From contig CM034607.1 in the NCBI GenBank assembly GCA_020091685.1, forward strand, positions 28,854,645-28,918,644: a DNA stretch of 64,000 bases, read 5' to 3'. The DNA comes from Lutjanus erythropterus (Eukaryota > Chordata > Actinopteri > Lutjaniformes > Lutjanidae). Each line of letters begins with the position of its first letter. The first letter of the stretch is position 1. This document shows positions 57,815 to 64,000 of the stretch, piece after piece. A program made the translations under genes and the position numbers. The notes under the pieces are model-generated. The model did not search any database. It was not told the DNA's origin and saw only the letters and a list, made by a program, of their open reading frames with translations.

Positions 57815-58336
57815 CACTCTCAGAAAATAAAGCCGCTGAAGAGGACTGTGTACGGTTCTTCGGCCTGTCCCCATAGGAGAACCTTTTTCAGACGCTGGTT
57901 GAACTTTTTAGAACGGTTCAACTTAAGCACTTTTAGAGTGTTCAACCCAGAACCCAAAAGATTGTACCTAGAAGCGTCTGTGAAAGGACCCTACTACAGA
58001 CTTATATATTACAAAGGTTTCATCTAGAACCCTCCCAGGTGGATCAACTGAAGCCCCTTTTATATTCCAAGGATTTCATTTAGAACCTAACCAGGGGGTT
58101 CTACTGAGAACCCTATTATATTCCAAGGGTTTCACCCATAAGCCTCTTTTCTTCTGAGGGTTCTACGATCTGAACAGACAAATTCCAGGCGAAATGTAGG
58201 CATGATGGGAACTGTGGGCCATCCACATACACCTACATTTAAACACTTGAATATTTGAAGGTGAGGATCTTTTCATACCCATGTTTTCAACAATCTTCGA
58301 AGAACTCTTTCTGGAACCTTTTTTTCTGAGAGAGCA
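57815..58336. mobile_element. 'GGTTCT' palindrome-rich element, copy 2
   Basis: Left end CACTCTCAGAAAATAAAG; right end CTTTTTTTCTGAGAGAG is its approximate inverse. The interior holds GGTTCAACTTAAGC, GGGTTCTACTGAGAACCC and similar half-site pairs. About 0.5 kb, shorter than copies 1 and 3. Confidence 0.7.
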
Positions 58337-58834
58337 GTGCACATGCTTATGTTTATGTGTGTCTGTGGGTGTGTGTGTACATTACACTGTAACCAAATGC
58401 GGGTGGGCTTTTACAGTATGTGTGCACTGTGTTTAGTCAAGGAGAACTGTCCGCGTGTTTGTTTGTACCACCGTTCTGTGTGTTTGTCTCTCCAGTTCTA
58501 GGAAACAGGCTTTCCTTGGCAAAGAAGGCAGCCTGCAAATCCGCTGTAACCTCTGTAACCCCCACCCACCACCGCCATCACCACCGCCACCTCCACCCTT
58601 CCTCACCCTCCAGGAGAGGAGCTGGGAATCGATACTCCGCAAGCTGAGGGGGTGAGCGTGCCAGCATCCATAAGCTGAGGTTTGGGCACGGAACATCAGT
58701 CAGATACTCGTACGTGAGCATCTAAACAATTAAACACACGTGTGCACGCGCACACACTGCGCACACATGTTAATGTTTGCGTGGACATGGGGACTTCCCA
58801 CACCAACTCATGACATCTTAATTCAGCGGCACCA
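58337..58834. other. Non-coding; CCACC-rich tract
   Basis: 58558-58610 is a CCACC/CCGCC low-complexity run that translates as polyproline. A CTCTCCAG acceptor-like site at 58489-58496 precedes a frame with no recognised homology. Confidence 0.35.
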
Positions 58835-59620
58835 CACTCTTAGAAATAAAGGGTTCTTTGACTTGTCCCTGTAGGAGAACTCTTTTTGGTCCCTTGTAGA
58901 ATCTTTTATAAAAGTTCCACTTGGAACCCTTTTAAGAGAGTTCAAGAACCCAGCCTAAAGGGTTATATAGAATCCCCTATGAGAGGTTCTACAGAGAACC
59001 CTTCTATGGTGTAATGGTTCCATCCAGAACCCTGTCTGGGAGTACTATCCAGAACATTTCAGGTGCTAATAAGAACTCAGCTGGTGCGTTCTATCCTTTA
59101 ACCCTTTTATATTCCGAGTGTTTTATCTCAAGCCCACCTAGACGGTTCTACCAAGAACCCTTTTATATTATGATACAAAGAATCATAAAGCGTTCTTTGG
59201 CTGGGCCCCATAGGAGAACCCTTTTTGGTAGAACATTTTATAGGTTCCACTTGGAACTCTTACAGAGAGTTCCACCTAGATCCCAACAGAAAGCCATATA
59301 CCTAAAACTATATGTGCAAGTTTGTTCTTTGGGTGTTAACAAGAACTCAGCAAGAGGGTTCTACCAAGAACCTGTTTGTAATCCAGTGGTTTTATTTAGA
59401 ATCCACCTAGGGGGGTTCTACCAGGAAGCGTTTTTTTATTATGATACAACGAACCCCTGACGGACTGGTTCTTATGATGAAAAGGATTCTTAATGGAACA
59501 CTTACAAAGAACCCTTGATGAACTCTTTATTCAAAAAAGGGTTCTTCAGAAGTAAATGGTTCTGGGTAGAATCTCAGCACTTCAAGAAGAACCTCTTTGG
59601 AACCCTTAGTTCTGAGAGTG
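58835..59620. mobile_element. 'GGTTCT' palindrome-rich element, copy 3
   Basis: Left end CACTCTTAGAAATAAAGGG; the inverse of the right end is CACTCTCAGAACTAAGGG. It contains many GGTTCTACC.AGAACCC pairs. The phrase AAGAACTCAGC-GG.GTTCTA occurs twice (59069 and 59339), about 270 bp apart, indicating internal duplication. Confidence 0.75.
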
Positions 59621-60011
59621 CAATTGCAGAGTGGTGCATGGTGGAGGGAAAAACGGAATGGAAAAACCGTATTGCTCCCGCTGAGGTCAGTTTTTGGAGA
59701 CAAACCTCTAGTTGAATGAGCGAAGCAAAAACCTGAAATATGCGCCTTAATCGCTGTCCTCACTCTGCCCTCCAGCGATACGTGCCGCTGCTCGAGTCAA
59801 ACAAAGGGCGCAGAGGGAAATCAGCACAAACATATTTGCATATGCTCACAGTTTACTCCTGAGCGAGCGCAAATGTTGTGTGGAAAATGGATCCAAATAA
59901 TCGTGGGTGCAGTCTAATTTAGATAACGCTTTTTTCCATTGGTTCTAATCACTTACACATATAAACAAATCTGCTTGCTATGCATAGATTTTATGGATAA
60001 ACACACCGAGT

Positions 60012-60014
<3 letters not shown>

Positions 60015-60042
<28 letters not shown>
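60015..60042 (+). repeat. (AC)14 microsatellite
   Basis: Uninterrupted AC run. Confidence 0.93.
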
Positions 60043-60169
60043 CGTCACACACACCAACGTAAACACACGGAGGCCACCATAAATTACAGTCATCCCATCT
60101 GGGAGCATTAAGAAGCTGTTAATGAATAGGGTGCTGGAGCAGCAGCCACAAGTGGAGCGAGGCAGCTGG

Positions 60170-60228
60170 AGGAGGGAGGTGTGGTGGAGGCAGGGAGGAG
60201 GAGGAGGAGGGGGTGGGGGGGGGGCTGG
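60170..60228 (+). repeat. G-rich tract, potential G-quadruplex
   Basis: GGAGG units followed by GGGGGTGGGGGGGGGG. It has at least four G-runs of three or more within about 35 bp on the + strand. Confidence 0.7.
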
Positions 60229-61591
60229 GTAGCATCTGGGCAGCAGATATGTGTGTAGTCATGTAAAAGAGGTTGCGGTAACAGTGCACGTCTTGGGGGA
60301 AGAGAGGAATCAAAAGATCTGTTTTGAAGCCAGTGCTCTTTGTGACCTGCCTGGTAGAAAATTATGCTCTTTATGAGTGTAGCAAATGCAAATAATACCC
60401 GTAATCATAATAATAATGTTTCTTTGAGAAAAAAACCCCAACAAAATCTGTGGAAGGTCGGACGTGAGCGCTCACATTTTAAACTTTATATTGACAAGAT
60501 CAAAAAGCCAGATAAACTCAGTAACCCCACTCACTCCCTATGAGGTTTGGGTACCATTCACATTTGAATCAATGCAGTACCAGTATCTGGAACCAGTACC
60601 AGTACCTTTTTTGTGTGTACCGTTCTCTCTCTGTAATAACAAAACTATGTAAGTAGTGCACGCATACTTTAATATTTCCCTGCAAACACCATGCAGTTCA
60701 TGTACTATTAGTTTAAAGCTATAACATGTTACATTTCCACACTAAAATGTCTTTTTTTATTGAGTTTTGTATTTATGTTATCACAGATTTTTCCAACAAT
60801 GTTCAAACAGTTTCATCTATAATTTATTCAAGGTATCGGTGTGTTTCCTGCTAGGCATTGCTAGCTAGTTCCTAGCTGCTATAACTACTAAAAGAAGAAG
60901 TCAGGGCATGTGACTTAACATAACGTGCTATGATGGTTGTTTAAAAGTGAAGAAATAACTCCCATGACCCTGCACTAGTTTATATATTGTGCATCCATGC
61001 TAAGGTTGTGAACATACTAATAAAGCTAACCTACTGTTTTAGCATGCTAAATAGCATGTTGGTAAAGAATTTCAGACACAGCTGATGGCTGAGCGTTGGC
61101 TAATGCTAGTAAAAATCCTTAGTTAACATCAACCAAGACAGCGAAGAAAGTCCAGTTATCTCCAAAAACAACTTATCCAACATGCTAATTAATCAGCTGA
61201 AGATGCAGATGAAGTTGCCGATACTTATATTAAAGTTTTGTTGCCATGAAACTTCTTCAGTGCAGGCTTGCTAACGCTAGCTGCAGTTGTTGCAAGGGAC
61301 TTGGCTTTCAGGCTATCAAACACGGTACACTCTTCAGCTTTTAGATATACTTGTGTTTGACGAGGTGTTTCTTTAGATTAGTGTTGAAAAGTTTAACCAA
61401 CTGCTTGCAGCTGCTTTTTGGTGTGTCATTGCCTCAGACTCACTGTGAGCCTTTGAGAGGGGTGAGTCTAGCTCTCTCCTCTTCTCTCAAATGTCACTCT
61501 CTACTCTCTCAGCCAGGTGGGCTCTCATGTTCTGAAACGTGGCACCGAATGTGAATTGGTACTCGGCTGTAGATGTGATTCAGTCAGTACC

Positions 61592-62218
61592 CTTAGAGGG
61601 ATGGTGCAGATTATTTGATTCGGAGTCGTGCGAGGTACGCCGGTCAGCATGCCCTCAGTTTGGAGAAGCAGAGGAGAGGCACCAGCGCAGAAGCTAAGCT
61701 GTAGACAGCATCGGCAACAAAATGCATTTTAGCCACTTAAAAAAGTCCCAGCTAAAAACGTCAATATCAGTTTAAGTGTACGCTGCATCTTTTTCTGATG
61801 AGAAAGCCAAATATCGCTCTTTCCAAACCGACCAAATTAGGTTTTAACTGGCTGAATGCAGGAGTTGCTGGTCTACTGCAAGATAAAATTACTGATTTCG
61901 CTTGTGGAGTTTGGTTGATTTGGAGACAGCAGTGTTTGGCTTATATAACAGCAGTCTCCTGCAAGAAAAGGCTGTCTGACAGCAAGGTAATGCAGCGAAA
62001 ATACTGTCAGTATAGTATACACTTAAACTGAAAATAAAATACTAAAATGCTGTTTGTTGCTGACCCCGTCCAGAGCAGTTAATTGCTCAGCTTCTGTCCT
62101 GGTGCCCCTCTTGACTTCTTCAAACCTGGGCCGTGCTCTCCACCATCTACTGTAGCTCACACACGACTCAAGATACCTCACCCAACCCTGCTTCAAATTA
62201 ACAGAACTATGATTTTAA
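61592..62218. mobile_element. Fold-back MITE related to 9606-10154
   Basis: Left CTTAGAGGGATGGTGCAGATTATTTGATT and right CCTGCTTCAAATTAACAGAACTATGATTTTAA align with the ends of the 9.6-kb copy. The arms are inverted throughout: TCAGTTTAAGTGTACGCTGC (61770) against TATACACTTAAACTGA (62016), and AAAGCCAAATATCGCTCTTT (61802) against CAGCAGTGTTTGGCTT (61926). It can form a hairpin of about 300 bp per arm. Confidence 0.75.
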
Positions 62219-62460
62219 AAGTGCAGAGTTTGGTACCCAGTCCTACTCCCTGTACTGCTGAATGGGCTCACAGAGGAGTGGGGCTGCAGGGAAAGGGCAG
62301 CTCAGCTCCAGACTAATGACTTCACCTTATCTGTGGGAGGTTTTCGGAGGAGGTGTGGCAACAGAAGGGCCAGTTATCTTAAGTGACCTTTTAATACCCT
62401 CGGCCCTTTCACAATGCTTTCACTGGCGGGCGTTCAAAGTGGACACATGGGCAATATACA
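62219..62460. other. Non-coding linker
   Basis: No feature assigned. Confidence 0.3.
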
Positions 62461-63260
62461 GAGCAGAAGTGTGCCTCAGACGGAGACAAAAGACGCCACC
62501 TGTATGCTAATGCATTGTGAGGCTTTCAGACAGGGTGCTGCAGAAGCAGAGGGATGAAGTGTGCCGTTCCTTTGGAAAAGGCCCGGGGCTGTAAAACAGA
62601 AGCAGAGGCCAAAAATTGATTTTGGCCCCGGTTTTTTTTAACAAGTGGAAAGGGAAGAAACAAGAAAAATCTGAAGTGTGCCACTTTATGGGGGAGAGGG
62701 TGCTGTAAAATTGATTTTCTCCTTCTTTAAGACTGCAAAGGCGAGAGACAATAAGAGCAAATGTGGTTGAGTAACTATAGGACAGTGCTGAAGAGAGAAG
62801 AAAGGGCATGGGCAGTAAAATTCATTTCCAATCTTTGTGTTAAGTAATGAGAAACAGGGAGAGTGGCGGAGTGTGCCACTTCAGCTGGGAGGCAGGGTGC
62901 TGTCTGAGGAGACAGATACGACCAAAGGCTGTAAAATTCATTTTCTCTTCCTCTCTTTAAGTAATAGGAGAGCAGAAGTCGCAGAGGGTGAGCGTGGTGC
63001 CTTTGTCAATAAGCAGAGGGAGGGAAAATGGGGCAATAAAATTCATTTCCTCACTCCTTACTCAGTATTTTCTTAAGAAAGGGAGAGGTTTGACTAGCGG
63101 AGTGTGCCGCGGCAGAGGGGCGGCTGTTCATATGGAAAAAAGGAAGCGAGGTCAGAAGCTGTAAAAGTCTTTCTCTCCTTTTCCTCAAGCAATAAGGCAG
63201 AGTGGTAGCATGTGCCCGTGTGAATGGAGGGTGGAGTAATTGCTATTAAGCAGAGATTGG
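62461..63260 (+). repeat. Diverged tandem repeat, period about 114 bp
   Basis: Each unit holds GAAGTGTGCC(A/G), a GGGTGCTGT or similar, then GCTGTAAAATTCATTTTCTC and TTTAAG(T/C)AATA. The GTAAAA anchor falls at about 62590, 62704, 62814, 62930, 63035 and 63160, spacings 105-125 bp. Units are strongly diverged and no frame is open across them. Confidence 0.65.
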
Positions 63261-63528
63261 AGGTAACAACGTGAAAATATTTTCAGATATCTGTACAGTA
63301 TTTATTGTTCTGAGAATAATAAATAAAATAAATATCTGTACTCTCTTCTTTATTTTTTCTAAATAGACTCATTTCTTTAGTTTTAATGCATTTGAGGGGT
63401 TATTAATGATTGTTTTTTTTTCCAACACTACATGAAGCCTTCTCAACATGAAGACTCATTCCAACCTAAATGGATGGGAAAATAAATATGTAGAAAACAT
63501 GATTCCTTTGTGTATCCATGCAAATCAA
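63261..63528. other. Non-coding linker, AT-rich
   Basis: AATAAATAAAATAAATA near 63317 and a T run at 63412-63421. No gene. Confidence 0.35.
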
Positions 63529-64000
63529 ATAACAAGACAAAAATGGGGTAAAAGACATAAAAAAAGCAAACTAGACATAACAAGATGAAAACAACATAAA
63601 AGATATAACAAGACAAAAATGATGCAAAAGACGTAACAAGACATTACAGGAGATTGAAAAAGATGTAGCAAGGCGAAAACAATGTAAAAGAGGTAAAGAG
63701 GTATGAAAATGACATAAAAGACATAACAAGACATTACAAGACAAAATGATGCAATGACATAACAAGACGCAAACAGCAGAGAAAACATGATATGATAGTG
63801 ATGTAAAAGATGTAACAAGATGTAACAAGCCAAGAACGACGCAAAAGACATAACTAGATAAAAATTACACAAAAAAACATAACAAGCCAAAAAACGATGC
63901 AAAATACGTGACTCGACAAAAACATGTGAAAGATGTAACAAGACAAAAACAACACAAAATATGTCATGAGACAGAAATGGTATGAATGATGAAACAAGAT
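63529..64000 (+). repeat. 28-bp minisatellite, running off the right edge
   Basis: Units of the form TAACAAGACAAAAATGATGC plus AAAAGACG, about 17 degenerate copies with some length variation, still continuing at the last base. Minus-strand frames over it (63525-63941, 63571-63828) are compositional artefacts (Leu, Phe, Cys, Val). Confidence 0.8.

Larger units (their letters stand above)
59621..61591. other. Non-coding; repeat-free block then GCTAGC-rich DNA
   Basis: 59640-60000 lacks repeats and has CATATTTGCATATGCTCAC, an octamer-like palindromic word, so it may be a conserved element. 60840-61280 is rich in TAGC/GCTA words from degraded repeats. No exon. Confidence 0.3.

Noticed and set aside
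63525-63941. 138-codon minus frame as a membrane protein
   Set aside because: Arises from the A-rich 28-bp minisatellite; hydrophobicity reflects T-rich codons.
62461-64000. CRISPR-like array
   Set aside because: Direct repeats without conserved-length unique spacers, in a vertebrate genome; ordinary tandem repeats.
10881-64000. Exons of a neighbouring ephrin gene (efna1 expected downstream in vertebrate synteny)
   Set aside because: Looked for the ephrin-domain hallmarks (FKRWEC, FSLGFEF/FSLGYEF, YYYIS) in all frames listed or read; none found.

Overview
The window looks like nuclear DNA of a ray-finned fish, most likely a percomorph teleost. The reasons are dense (TG)n/(CA)n microsatellites, Tc1-type and hAT-type remnants, tRNA-derived SINEs and several fold-back MITEs whose ends match families common in teleosts. 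No database search was possible, so family assignments come from recognition of motifs.

The only coding sequence I can assign firmly is the terminal coding exon of an ephrin-A3 gene (efna3) on the + strand at 10762-10880. It has a clean splice acceptor, 38 codons, a stop, and a long downstream sequence with poly(A) signals up to about 12.3 kb. The earlier exons (signal peptide, Eph-binding domain) are not visible, so 1-10761 should be intron. Within that intron, 1955-2085 could be an alternative last exon in the same splice phase, also ending in a hydrophobic tail. Everything right of about 12.3 kb is non-coding as far as I can see, apart from one weak exon candidate on the minus strand (39967-40053).

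Layout. 1-10.8 kb: intron with a 0.6-kb fold-back MITE, a decayed Tc1 transposase and two other MITEs. 10.8-12.3 kb: last exon and 3' UTR. 12.3-25 kb: microsatellites, hAT MITEs, a three-level nest of insertions (15.1-16.5 kb), a GGTTCT-rich element and a perfect 24-bp palindrome. 25-42 kb: two copies of an element with a 42-bp minisatellite core, degenerate interspersed repeats, a tRNA-SINE, a possible solo LTR and several repeat-free islands. 42-56 kb: an AACGTT-rich tandem repeat, a MITE interrupted by a Tc1-like element, a local duplication of GCTTAGC-type MITEs, and the third (inverted) 42-bp copy. 56-64 kb: microsatellites, two adjacent GGTTCT elements, a fold-back MITE, a diverged ~114-bp tandem repeat and a 28-bp minisatellite running off the right edge.

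No operons, CRISPR arrays, rRNA or intact tRNA genes are present. Repeat-free, AT-rich islands near and downstream of efna3 are candidates for conserved regulatory DNA, but nothing in one sequence can prove that.
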